Shown: in pieces, positions 28,185 through 40,675 of the stretch | Layout: every line of letters begins with the position of its first letter | How positions within the stretch are numbered: the stretch's first letter is position 1 | Assembly (NCBI GenBank): GCA_013398955.1 | Contig: VWPU01012288.1 | Coordinates: 62,001 to 126,000, forward strand | Source: Callaeas wilsoni | Taxonomy: Eukaryota > Chordata > Aves > Passeriformes > Callaeidae | Direction of reading: 5' to 3' | DNA: 64,000 nt | Notes under the pieces: model-generated | What the model was told of the DNA's origin: nothing | The model's input: the letters and a program-made list of their open reading frames with translations, nothing else | Databases searched by the model: none | Position numbers and translations under genes: made by a program

Positions 28185-31100
28185 AGAGATCCAAAACCCA
28201 AAGGCACACAAAGTGAATCCAAGAACTATATATCTTGAGTCAATTTTGCCACTTTCTTCTTTTAACCTTGCAGGATTTGAGTGCAGGGAACTGGTCCATC
28301 TCCAGAATATCAGTTTGGCTGTGACCCTTCAGCTTTTGTTTCAGCTAGGAGGCCCTTTTCCCCCAGGCATTTTCTAATGGTTGCTGCCACCAGACCTTCC
28401 CACACCTCCACATCACTCAGCATGCAAAGTCAAAGTTTTCCAAACACCTGTTCAATTAACCTGAAAAGCAACCACTTCCTTAAAATGAAAAGAGCTTGCT
28501 GTTTCCTTGAACAAAGAGAACTCTTTGAGACCTCATCAGCAACAGGGCTGCTCTGAGACAAAATCAGCTCCCTGCACTGAATCCAGAGCACTTCAGATCT
28601 CACTCTCTTTATATGGAGTAAAAAAACCCAAACGTTTGGGTGCAAGAGAAATGTACTTCAGTGTAGCCCTGCTCCTGCAAATCCATCAGCTGTGCACTTA
28701 TGGTCAAAATACTCTGAGGTTTAGCATTACGGGAAATCTAAAGCACTTAGCAACAAACTAAACTGGATCAGCAGACAAAATTCACTTTCCGGTCCAAGGA
28801 GCACTTGGATAGGTAAGTGAACTTACTAACTGGTCTGAACAGTCAGGACAAAGGAAGAGTTATTACTACTTGTGTTAAAAGGATGGCTTGATTTGGCAGA
28901 TAAACTTCAAAATATAAAAATCCTGAGGCAAATAAAACCAATGTTAAACTCAAGTGAAGCCATCATGCATCTTGTGGCCATCAGATCTGAGTGCTGATGG
29001 CTTCTAGGAGGGGCCCAGTTCCCATCTCCTCATTTCCTGCAGGGCTGTCTTAGTCTAGAAACTGAGGAGCTGAAAGCGAAAGCCTTCCAGACAAGATCAA
29101 ATGCTATAGATAAGATTAAAATGCTGTTTAATGAAATATACCCGGGCCTCTCCAGGGTTTGAAGATCTTTAGCCAGCAAGCTGACCTATATTGGAGAGCA
29201 GAGTTGAACCAAGCACTGCATACATCAATTTTATCTGCAAAGCCTCCCCCAGCCTCACTGAATCAACCAGCAGACTACGAGGAGAGCTTGTGGGGGCTTC
29301 TCCTGGTCAGTCGCCCGTCTGATCTGCTGCAGGATAACAGATGACATGTCTACGTAACCACAAACGTTATTGAGAAAACACCTGTAGTGTTAAATCCCCC
29401 TTGCTGGGAAGAACAGGCACTGAGGCAACACCATCTCCAAAAGCCAAGCCTGCTTCAAACAAGGTGTGACACCTGCTTCTAGCCCTGGCTTCAAGGAAAG
29501 GGCTGCAGATGGGCAGAGAAAATGTAGAGGAGCCTGGAGCTGCAGTGACACCTCCAGGACCTCTGTGGCCTGCTGGCACTGCCCTGCTCCTTGGCCAGCC
29601 CAACTCTGCTGCTTTCAGTTATGCCAGGCACACGGAGACAACACTCCTCCAGTTCTAGCTATGGTGACCCCCACAATGCTTATGTGGTTTGCAAACCCAA
29701 CTGTCCAGAGAGCAAACTTTAATAAACCTGTGCGAGGAGGACTTATCAACACCCTTGGCATTGCTCCAAACCCTGGGCTTTGTTAATGAAATGTATATAT
29801 ATCATGGGCCCCTGCAACTTAATTGCAACTGTGCCTGCAATTAATGTAATTAATTTACCACAAGTCTGCAGACGACCCAGAGAGCATTTGGAATTAAACT
29901 ACATTTTTAATGGCTAGATAGAATTCAGAGAGGCTCCGCCATATATAGATGTGGCTTTTAAGAGTTATAAGTTGAAGTCTTGGAATCATGATAAATGAAA
30001 GTCTCGTTTGTTGCTTTTAATAAGCTATTCTAATGGGATGTTCTTCAGAGGCTTGCAATTAGAGACTGAAATACTTGAGGGTGCCTGGGAAGATTTTTCT
30101 AATCCTTCATGCAGCCTTGAGTGATGGTAATGATTGCTTCCTGCATCTCCAGGTCAGGAGGCCAGTGCTACACCTAGCAATCTCTGAGCCAACATGCTTC
30201 CTCTAAATATCAGAGAGGCAGCATTACACACTGTGAGCTGCTAGGAATGTATTCCCACTTTGTCCCGAACTATACAAATGTTTAAGGAGTCACCTGCTCT
30301 TCCTGCTGAGCTATCCTAGTTCACACGTTAAAGCACGCCTCTGCACTGAGAAAAACTGAGAATGCAGAAGGCCAAACAGATGATAGCTATGCAGTCACTA
30401 TGGGGAAAGAAAGCAATGTCTTCAGGGAAAGGAACTGCACTTGGAAAGACCCCTGGCATTATACTTTTCTGTGTCTAAGACATAAGAAAGCAGAGATAAC
30501 CTTTTTTCTAGGTAAGAGGCCAAGTGCCGCTACATGGCGAAGCCCCAGGAGAGGTCACGCTTCTGATTTCAAAGCAAGGTGAAACATCCACATATTCAGA
30601 AGAGCAGAAGGACAAGAGTCTGACTTCCTTCTTCATTCTCTACCCACTCCACAGTCAAGAGAAGACACTGTAACATCCCACTTTCAAAGACTACATACAC
30701 AAGGGGTGCTCAGCAGGAGCCTCAAGCAGATACAGACTCCAGCTTGAAGGGCAGCCCAGCTCCCTTCTCCAAGTGGAAACAGGACTTGCACAATGCCATC
30801 AAACAAATCACCTGCAAGAAGGCGAGGAGGTTTTGTCACTTACTGCTGCACTACCCCCCATTTTCCCTGCTCACACAAAGCTTATGCTGGTTGCTTATCT
30901 GTTCATGACAGTCCTTCCAGCCCATTCCCTTGGCTGCTGCCAGAGGAACTCAGAAACAACGTGGAGCTTAATTACAGATTTGGTCAACTCTCACCTTCTG
31001 TCTGGGCCAAAGTCATCTGAAGGCAGATTAGCCTGGGTCTCTAAACCTGCGTTGAAACTGCCTTGCAGAGCCTGACAAGTTTGCGCTAAGCCGAGAAGTG

Positions 31101-34100
31101 TTTAGAATAGAAGAAGGACGAGGTGTTGGAGCAGCCAAATTTGACAAGCTGGTCTTGACAGGATGTTAGAGATGGGTGCTACAGGCAGCAGATTTCCACA
31201 CCGGCCCTAGGAAGGTATGACCCTGCGTGGAAGGGTGCACTGGAGCACTCTGCCTTCAGAGAGCAGTCCTGCACACCAGCGCTGCTCCTCTCTGTGAAAA
31301 TGTACCAGCAAAGAGGCTGTTAATAGGATGGAAGTAGTAAAAACCTTGACCCCAACAGAAGCAGGACCAGACCCTGCCTACTCTTGGTGGATGGGAATTT
31401 TGACTTGGCAGAGCAATAGCTTCCTCAACAAAATCCTTCCTCTTGTCAGGTGAATCGTGGGGAATATTTGGCAGTAGGCAGCATAATAAAGTGGCTATAA
31501 ATCACAGGAGACAATGTCCTGCAGGAAGAAGGAAGAGCAGGCAAGAATGTAGAGATAAAAATCCTTTAAAAAGTCCCAACTGACAAAAATTATGACTCAT
31601 GCTGGAAAAAGTCTCTATGAAAACCATTATCTGTAGACTGTTTCCCATTTCCTACGGAAATATTGAAAAAGCAAACTATTTTAAGCCCTGACACAACCTG
31701 GAAAATAGGACTGGGGGAGGCTGTGGAAAAATTCATCCATTTTGACCCTCCACATCACAGAAGGTTGTAAACACTGTCTCAGGACCTAGGATATACACCA
31801 CAATCTTCCACCCTCTCTATTCCCTGAAAGTCACTTTTTAACAAGATGCACATATTTGTGTCCAGAAAGTAGCCCTCTGCCACCCCAGGCGGGGATATTT
31901 AAAAGTCTAAATCAGCTAAGGTCAAGGATGGATATGCTGGTGTAAGAGCCTCTAATTGTCAGTACCCAGGTGGCAAGATTTGTCTTTGCTTTGTCTTTCA
32001 AAGGCTAGTTCCTCGCCAGAAGGAGACTTTCTATATATGCATGACACTGGGCGAGTGGCAGTTTTTTGTTGCTTCAAATTTGTTTTCCCCTAAGTTCTAT
32101 GAAAAGCTCCCTCTGGTTCTTCGGAAGATCACTTGAGATGGAAAGGTCATCCATAATGGGTAGCTGGCTATAAATGCAGATGCACAGTTGACTTAGCTGT
32201 TTTGAACAGCTTTTGCAAACATGCACAGCACTGACCTAATATCTTCCCCACTTTACTCTGTAAAAGCTCATGTTTTTGTTTAGTGCTACAAACTTTGAAA
32301 GCTTGGGGGACTGGAGGGACCAGCAGTCTCTTAACACCCACCCTAAGACCTTGCCTGTGCTGCAAAGAGGGCTGGGTTTGAAGGACAAAAGAGGGGTACT
32401 GCTCTGGAGCAGCTGGCCTCCTCCCCAGACTGCTGAAAACCTGGCTCCTTACCTCAGTTTGTACAGAGAAAGAGGCTGATACCACACAACAACTGAGGCA
32501 CTTTACTGCTCCCTGTGACATGGAGTGCAAAGATCTTTGTCACTGGATTGTCCAACACAGACTTTAACATAAAAGTTGGTAATGATTTTAGATTAATACA
32601 TGCTTCAATCAGGAACAATAATGGTAACCAACATCTAATTCACACATTGCTAGGAAAGCAAAATTTAAAGCTTTGCTCCATCTGTAAAACGCACTGTGCT
32701 TTTGAGAACACATCGTCCTAACAAAACAAAGATAATAACAACTCTGTGTTCTTTAATTCATTACTTATAACTGGTTTAATAAAAGATTTTCAATCCACTT
32801 CTCTTTTTCATGCTGAGACAACGACAGTCTGATTTAGTGAATCTCTTTGATTTGTAATCCCAATTGTTATATTATTAATATGCCCTTGGTGCAAGGAGCA
32901 GGATAACTTAAAAAAGTGATCAGCTATTTGGCTTGGCATTTATGACCTTGGTCAGAGGACATGTTATTTACAGGAAGCCTTCTGGAGCATCTGCAAGTAA
33001 ATCAGCTCTGAAATGCAGCTTAATTGTTTAGGGTAAAGCACATTTAGTTTCAAATTCCCAGGAATCTCCAGCTTCAGACGCAAAGTGCATTTCCACAGAT
33101 GGATGCTGACATGTGGAAATGCCACCACGACTACTGTTCAGCTGACCTTTGGTTTAGGGCCAGCTGCCAACGGGAAATGCCAAGCTGTTACTTACATTCA
33201 TTCAAAAGAAGCAAGAAAACTGCAGAGACTTGAAAGCAAAAAAGAGGGGAAGAGGTGTGGTTCTGCCTTTGGGAACCTAGCAAAAAATTAAAAGCCTGCA
33301 GGCTCCAGCAAACTCCTCAGCCCTATGACTGCAAACTACTTGCAGAACTGCCAAGAGCAGGACGACATTCACTTCGCACTGCAGAACTGCTCTCAAGCCT
33401 CTGCTCGCTGCAGCCGGGGACTTGGGAGGATAGGTGCAAAGAGGTGCCATACAGCATCCTAGGGAGGAATATCCTGAGGCATCCAGGGCCTCTCAGGAAC
33501 CTGGGAGCACCCTGAAGCCAGAACAAAGTAGTCTATTTGCAGGAGCTGGCCAGGCTACATCCTCAGTGCTGCAGAGCAAGATGGTTTTTCTCCTTCTCCT
33601 GCTCTCTTGCATCAACAGAAAAGATAGAGCCTGAGCTTTGCACAGCTTGCTTGGTGTGGCAAGCAGTAGTGATTCCAGCTGGAGCTCAAAATGGCTGTTT
33701 TTCTAATAGCAAATACTGGAAAGAATTAGGGAAGAAAATGCAACCCCCTGGAACCAGGCACTGGAACAACATAACCACTCCAGAGACATAGGAAAACATC
33801 TTCCAGAAACAGGTTAACTGCTTCAGAAAGGCATTATCCCATGCCTTGGAACACGTTTATTGTCCCTGCTGTCACAGCAGGAGAGTTACTCTGCAAATTG
33901 TCTTGAATCCATATCCAAGGCAAAACAGCATGAGTGACACATCTCAGTGGTATCTCTGCTTTCTTCCAAACCCGAGCAATTTCTTTGTTTTGCTTTGTTT
34001 AATTTCAAATTGTCTGTCATCTTTCTGGATTTTTGGGATTTATTCTGCTGTTCTCATGAGTCACTTAATGTACTAGATGGGCTTTAAAATCCACGGGAAC

Positions 34101-35495
34101 TCAAATCGGCTGAGAAGCTCTGTGGTTTTGAAGTCAATTTTCTAATAATGCACCAAATCTTGGTGCTGGAGGCTTCTCCACCAGCTCCAGGCGAGGGATT
34201 GTGGTCTTTTCAGTTCGGGGGAGGGTTGAAAAGGTAAAAATGGATGAAGAGCTCAGCTCCCTGTGCCTGCCCTTCTCAGACATCCAGCATAGCACCATGA
34301 CCAGGAAGGTCCCAGAAACCTGCAGCTGCTCTGGGTCCACAGAGGGAGGTGTGAGTACAAGGTTGGAGGATTAAGGTAGCAGCAGAGGTGGCAATAAAAC
34401 TCTAGCCAAAGGAGACAAGGGCTTTTACAAGCATGCCAGGAGATAAAGAGCTAAGAGGAAGCACATTCTGGAAAGCACATTAGGCAAAAGTACAGAAAGA
34501 TGTAACTAATGAGAACTGCTGACAAATGGCTCAGGATTTGCAACTGCTTGCTGAGACTAGAGAGAGCAGCAGTGAAAAGGAGACCTGCAAGGGTGCATCC
34601 TCCTCAGAGGGGTACTGAGCGCTTGCCAGCGACTGTGGGAAGAGCAAGAGCTACTGGCAGCCACACAGTTGTGATTCCCTATGGCCACAGAGGGATATAC
34701 ATTCCTCCACCCGTCATTCACCTCCCAGCCTCTTCCTCACAGAGGTGCCAGGTTACATCCATAGCTTCCCTGTGGTCACATGTGCATTCTCCTGTTTGCA
34801 CCAATACAAGCACACGTCCAGGCTGGGGGAAGCCAAGGTTCACATCCGCCTGCTCTGACTGAAGAGGAATTTCCATCAAAACCTCTAGCTTTTAAGGAGA
34901 GACTTGATTCTTGTCTAGAGTGTTCCAAGTCTTTTGATTACAGCTTTCCTGTAGGCCCTGATGTGAATTACCTGTAGCTGTTTACTCACCCCCCACTCCT
35001 TTCTGCTGCTGCATGCTTCTCATGCAGACAGGAGCATTTACTTTTCCATTTTTAAGCCAAACAAGTCGCTCAAAGCAGACAACAGGAGCTCGAACAGCTG
35101 AGCTGGAAGAGACTGTCAGTCTCTGACCTTGAGTGGAGATGAGTCTGGCAGCACACTTACCTTTCAAGACAGGAAATAACTGTGTCCATGTCCTTCCACG
35201 GATGCCTTATGCCTGGGGACTGAGTTGCTCAGCCTCGCAGGATTTCACTGCTCTGCATTTGCAGACTGATACCGTACCTCCTCTGAGAATAAGACCCTCA
35301 ACCAACAAATTCAGTGCAGTTCCTCTGCATCTGTAACATCTCTTAATGCTTACAATATCCTGTAATTTACAGCCACCTTGCTAGACCTGAGCTTAAGACA
35401 GACCTGTATCATAAAAGCAACTGTGGGCTGATGGGTACCTTAGAAGCATAAATGTTTACTTTGCACTGAAAACAAATTCAGCCTTATCAGTAGAT

Positions 35496-35546
35496 GTACT
35501 TCACATTGCTTTGTGGAGTACTTCATATTGCTTGGTGTACTCCACA
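35496..35546. repeat. 22-bp tandem duplication with a nested hairpin
   Basis: Two diverged copies of a gtacttcacattgctttg-type unit start at 35496 and 35518. Overlapping them, TGTGGAGTAC (35512-35521) and GTACTCCACA (35537-35546) are exact reverse complements with a 15-base loop. Confidence 0.7.
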
Positions 35547-36374
35547 TATGCATGAAGGATGTTGCATCTTTTGACTAGTGCCACTAAAAAAATGTACTAA
35601 TATACATGTAGAATATAAAAAAATGTCTTCCATGCTGGCTGCCAAGCAAGTTTAATGTTGCAGTATGAACTTATCCTGATACAAGCCAGATTTTGCCCCA
35701 GTACCACAATCTCTTGTTCATCAAAAAATTCCATCAACTTCCATTACAGTTGTCAAAGATGGTATAGCCCAGGCTTTCATCACTTGCCTATGTTTAAGCA
35801 CATGAGAAGTCAATGGGATGGTTTGAAGCAGAGTGTCTCCCTCTGTGGGGGAAGCTCTCTGTATAATTTACTGACACTTGGGGAACACATTAGTATCCTA
35901 CACATGAAAAATGAAATCCAGATCTGACCAAAATGTGGGGCATTCGGCCATTTCAGTGGGCTTATTCTCATTTCTTTGCAAGTGTTTTCCTGAAGTCAAG
36001 TTTTCTCTGTGAGCAAAGTCCATTGCAAGCTCTGAGTGCAAACATACGGGGCTGAAGATATTTTACCTGTAATAACATGTTCTGCTTATTTTTAAAGGAA
36101 TGTGAAAACACTCCTGTGAGAATCAAGTCAAATAATCAGGGCCAGTCTATACACGGATGAAAATCATTGGGAAGTGAACTACATCTGTGAGAGTGCCTTT
36201 GTCATTCCTGCTTGTCCAAACAGATCAATCAGCCCACCCTTGTGCTGTTTTACAGTGCTACTGCTTGACAGCTTTGTTCACATGCTGCTTTTGCCTAAAT
36301 CGCACTAATCAGCTGGTCAGATAAAAGTTATTACAAAAGTTGAAGAAGTAGAAATACACAGCTTCTTCTCTTAC

Positions 36375-36477
36375 CTTCCACTGAGAAGGAAACCAATAAC
36401 AACAGCCAGCAGAATGACTCCCACTGTTACAGACACAACAATAATAGGAATCTGGCTCTGGTCGCTGGATGCAGCTA
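36375..36477 (-). CDS. EPHA5: EPHA5 exon 8: transmembrane segment
   Basis: A 103-nt exon (106 nt if the upstream AG of the tandem acceptor is used). It encodes an extracellular stalk, [11 protein letters not shown], followed by one hydrophobic helix, [18 protein letters not shown], then SG and two bases of a split Arg/Ser codon. The helix is the single membrane span of a type I receptor. The donor is AG/gtaaga. The acceptor is cagcag, a NAGNAG site. With the second AG the split codon reads TTA (Leu), aligning length-for-length with human PVFAASSDQ as recalled; with the first AG the product gains one residue and reads PVSVAASSD. I chose the second AG by length. The 3' end (AG) can join either to the 66-nt exon (AG+T = Ser) or, if that is skipped, to the next exon (AG+G = Arg). 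Confidence 0.93.
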
Positions 36478-36483
36478 CTGCTG
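36478..36483 (-). other. Tandem NAGNAG splice acceptor of the transmembrane exon
   Basis: On the minus strand the intron ends catctcagcag, then TAGCTGCA. Two AGs three bases apart can both serve as the 3' splice site. The distal (upstream) choice adds CAG to the mRNA, changing the junction from P-V-L-A-A to P-V-S-V-A-A in the extracellular stalk just outside the membrane. The pattern is visible directly; that both are used is inference. Confidence 0.75.
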
Positions 36484-39400
36484 AGATGAGAAACAGAAAA
36501 TGGAGATTAGGGTTAAAATGACAGTCGGCACTCATATGAGTCTTTCTAGTGAGGCTGCCAGCGAGGTTTCAAGTCTTACCAGTTCGTTTCTTCTTTTACG
36601 GTTTGTGTTTTCCCCCTTTGCTGTCTGTTTCTAGTTTGGAAAGGATATGGGTGGAAAGGAAACAAAACCACATGCGACACTAAGCCAAAAACTGAACAAG
36701 GCTGCATCTCATTGCTGAATTCAGAAACCAAAGTGTTGCAGAATGCAGCCTTTGAGTTTGTGAACTCAAGTTTTTCTCCCTGAGTTAGCTGCATTAGAAA
36801 TCAGAGATAAAAGATGAAAACCCAACAGGCTCTCATTTCGATGAAAACCCAATAGGCAGAGAGAACATTTATGGAATGCTATTGCTAAGAGACATAAGCA
36901 AAATCTACAAGACAAAAAGAATTACCTGCACTTCAAGAAGCTATAAACAATTATAAACTCCTTGTGGCATCTCTATCACGTGGCCATAAGGTGCCATCCA
37001 TAAAACAGGAATTTGCAAAGACACATACACTGGTTGGTCTTTTTATTGGCCAAATTCAGGGAAGCAAAACTCTTCCAGCCCGTGCCTTGTAAGGAGCCCT
37101 CCTGCCAAAAGGCAGGAGACTAATCTGGTGATAAAGATGCCAGCAGAAAGGTCAGGAAAGCTGATCGAGAACTGAGTTTTGACACAGGTCAAGTAAGAGC
37201 AGATGAGCAAGCTCCTGTAGGCTGTAAAATGGAAATGCTAATACCACTTGTATGTTGTTTATCTGCCCTACATGGCAAGGGAAGGAGCCCATTTCTCCCC
37301 AGGGGTTTGTATGTGGGGTTCCCCAAGCAGAAACCAAAGTCTCCTCACCTGGCCCTCTTTGCTGCCAGCTTCTTTAGCTGCACGTATATAACCACCCCAG
37401 GGTACCCATCTCACATCCTCCCTGCAAAACCAGCTCCCTGGCACAGGCACCACTGCTCTGTGGGGGAAAACCTCATTATAGCTCTTAACCTCGTGCCAGC
37501 CCAGGATGAAGCTTCATCCACCCCAGAGAGCAGCAGGAATTGATTGCGTACTGAAGAAGCCTTTAACTAAATGATTGAGCTAAAAAAGGGTCCTTAGCAC
37601 AGGATTAACATTATGGAGGCTATAAAATAACCGAATATAGTGCCATATTAATTGTTAAAAGAAAAGAAAGACGGAAAGGTATGGCATTAAACATTGATCT
37701 GCACTGGGCTTCAAGTAGCTCTTCATATGGGAGCTCTCTGGTGCTTAACCGCGAGCAGGGTGGACCTGCTACAGCAATGGAAGTGATTTCAGAAGGATTG
37801 GTCCTGATACATTAAATATTTAATGTTAACTGCTCCAAACCCCTGCCATCATCTAGAGATTTTATTAGCCTCACAGACTTACGGGGGCTCCTTAAGATGG
37901 TGTTTTATTGCTTTCTTGACAAAACAATTGAAAAGAAAAACATTTAAAGGAGAACATTAAGCAGTGATTGGTGTTTTTTTGTACAGCTCAAGGGATGGGG
38001 AAATGAGATAAATTTTGCTGCGATCTACAGCAGATGAAAAGCCTGAATTCATAAGCCAAGCTGGGACTTGTTACCATTCAAAGTCAGGGACACACACACA
38101 CCTGCATTACCCCTTCTCAGCTTGGTGATATGCTCCTACTCCTGCCCAGCAGACCAGCTAGATTAGCTCACCAATCCAGCCAAAACCCAGCTTTTGGCAA
38201 GGTTAGTTTTTGGGGCTAGATGAGCTTGGTGACATTTGGAAAGGAGGAAGCAACAAGTGGATAAACAAGTGGATACCTAGCAACACTTTCCACTCAAACA
38301 AAAAAATTTCACTGAAAATCAAAGCCCTGGCTGCTTCATGGTGCTTTGCAGAATTGAAGAAGCGGGGAGCAGTATGCAAAAATTCCCAAAGTCTGGAAAA
38401 AGAGGGAAGTCCAAAACAGGTTACGGCTTTCCTCCATTGCATTTCTCAGGTTGTTGTATAATTCCTCCAAATGTATTAAAGATAACTATAGAAACGTTGC
38501 GAACTGGAAACAAAACCCGTTGTTTGGTCCAAATGACTTGGACAATGTTTTTGTTTCTCAGGACAGCCACTGAAAGGTTTTCATCTGTGCTTGAATAAAA
38601 ATCATTTGCTCTGGCTCTAACAAGAAGTTCAGATCTGTACTCTGATGTAGCAATGAGATTTTGATCTGTGCTTGCTTTCAAAATCTCCACGATGTGCAGG
38701 AAAGCAGCGGGAGTCTGGTCACACTCCTGACACTAATATTGACTTTATGTAGGGCTTTGGGGAAAAAAAAGCTTTTTATAAGGTTTTAAATGTCAAACAG
38801 AGCTGCATTTTGCAAGATACTGAGGCTTACATTGTATTTCAATCCTATCAAGTGTTTAAGCATCTGGTTAAGTCTGGCCTCAGCCAGAGCTTGAGTCCAA
38901 CAGGCAATTCCCAGTTCCCAAACTGGGGACCATGCAGTAGGTATTCCTCTGACTACACCAGCAACTCCTTAATATCAGAGAAGTACCTATTCCTCTGCCT
39001 TTAAAATGTGAAAAAGACTGGGATGTGGGTATGACTAAATGACCCACAGAATTTCTAGTGTTTAAAAATATTTCCATGTGATGTCCTCCAAAAGTCCTGC
39101 TTAACAGATACTTACACGATGGGCTTTATGAAAGTGCCATTATTTTTGGACCAGGATCATAGGTAATAGATCAAATACACATATATTTCATGTGTTACTC
39201 ATTAAGAGAGCAGAACACTATTACTCAAACAACTCTAAGCTAGAAACTTTCCAACTGAGAAAAACTATATAGAGTAATTTTTTGGCATAACATAATTTGG
39301 TTGCTACTTATAGGGCACAATTAATGGCTAATACAGTAAGAAATACATTAAATAGACTGTCCTTATTGCATTAATGTTTGCATTGTGATGCAATTTTCAC

Positions 39401-39894
39401 TGTATTAGCTTATTCACTGGCTCCACAGCTACATTTGCACATGTATAATGATTCCTTGAAAATCTATTGACTTCAAAGGTAGCATGCATTGAAAAGACAA
39501 CTAGGCATCTTCTTCTCAAAGACAATGAATTTTAAGTAAACTAGAGTAACAGTAATCGAAGTATTGATGAATTTAAATTTCCAAGGAAAACACAGAAAAG
39601 TCTCTTTCCCACAGGAATAGTCAGAGTATTTCCACCATAAAATTCCTCTTCCATGCAAGCAGTACAAAAAAATAATAAATGACAGCTGTACAAACTAAAA
39701 GAGAGAAGACATATTTTCTGGTGGACAAAATTATATCTGACACCTCGGCAAAATTTTGTATTTGGGACAAAAAGAATTTCCCCACAGCTGTGCCTGAACA
39801 CAGAAGAAAGAGCAGCTGAGCCTCTGTGTTGCTGAGGAGTTCACCCTACCACGGAATCTGTTCCAGAATCCAGTTCTGGATAATCAGATTCATT

Positions 39895-39917
39895 AAAAAA
39901 AAAAAGAAAAAAAAAAA
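39895..39917. repeat. Poly(A) tract
   Basis: Eleven A, one G, then eleven A. A simple tract with no attached retroelement recognisable. Confidence 0.85.
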
Positions 39918-40515
39918 TTAAAAGCTCACAAATGCTACAGGCCAAGAAGAAGTCCTGCACCTGCAGTGCACATTTTTTTCCATTTCTGATCACAAGTCAA
40001 CCTCCTTTTCTTGAGGCTGTGGCATTGGCAGCCAACAGAAACCATCTTTTAACTTGACAGGAACTTTCACCAAAAAACACAAAAGACACTAATGGTCGTT
40101 CAACTCTTCCCCTTGTAGAGAGGCACCATTTCAGGGTTTTTCCTCCCAGATGTAGATATTTAAGAGACCTCAGCATCCTCTGCAGACAGCCATTACGAGG
40201 TGTGGAGGAGCAGGTCCCATGCCCTCTGTCCCTCCTGAGAGGAAAGACTCTCTTACACCAGCTCCTGTAAATACAGGATTTTTCTAAGCAGGGAATGCCA
40301 TGAATTTCTGAAGCCTGTGGATCTCCTGCCTCACCATGTGGGCTGAGGAAGCAAAGGACAGATACGTCAAATGCAGAGTCACGATGTGACCGATGTTTCC
40401 AAAGTCAAGGCATGAAGCCAATGAAAGGAAGTGCTCTCTGCAAAGGTATCGATCCCTGACTTGTTTCTGGTAACCATTGCAGAGACACAGGCTGACAGTA
40501 ATTAGAAAGACTTAC

Positions 40516-40675
40516 ACACTGGGCTGGTTTCGAACTCGAATCTTCGGCTGAAGCCTCCGTAGCCAGCAGCTGTCCGGGCTCGGATCTGGAAGACGTACGC
40601 TGAGCCTGGCTTCAAGCCATCCGCTGTAATCGTCGTCTCTTTGGATTTGATGATGGTGTAGCTCGTCTCCTGGTC
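40516..40675 (-). CDS. EPHA5: EPHA5 exon 7: second part of second fibronectin III domain
   Basis: A 160-nt exon starting in phase 0 (GAC CAG GAG) and ending with one base of a split codon (GTG T/gtaagt). It encodes [20 protein letters not shown], then [20 protein letters not shown], then [13 protein letters not shown]. The [14 protein letters not shown] stretch is the conserved FN3 F-G strand region of Eph receptors, just before the membrane. The donor is a perfect gtaagt. The acceptor is odd: the intron ends in a seven-G run followed by tgttgggaaaag, so the polypyrimidine tract is poor and the base before AG is A instead of C or T. The protein junction with exon 6 is nevertheless exactly the one expected, so I place the boundary here with confidence. 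Human EPHA5, from memory, has the same number of residues in this exon. Confidence 0.95.

Larger units (their letters stand above)
26923..36374 (-). other. EPHA5 intron 8
   Basis: A 9452-nt intron between the transmembrane exon and the 66-nt cassette exon. I recognise no exon, RNA gene or clear interspersed repeat. Two AT-rich, TAAT-dense stretches (about 29775-30110 and 32740-33070) look like conserved non-coding elements by composition only. Small tandem duplications occur at 28161-28184 and 35496-35546. Confidence 0.8.
36478..40515 (-). other. EPHA5 intron 7
   Basis: A 4038-nt intron. The part at about 37550-38020 is AT-rich and repeat-free with several ATTA/TAAT cores. A pure A tract interrupted by one G lies at 39895-39917. 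A sequence around 37180-37260 (gtaggctgtaaaatgg then aatgctaatacc) faintly recalls a MIR core but is too weak to call. Confidence 0.8.

Noticed and set aside
37180..37260. Possible MIR core (gtaggctgtaaaatgg)
   Set aside because: Only one short phrase matches; flanks do not follow the MIR order.
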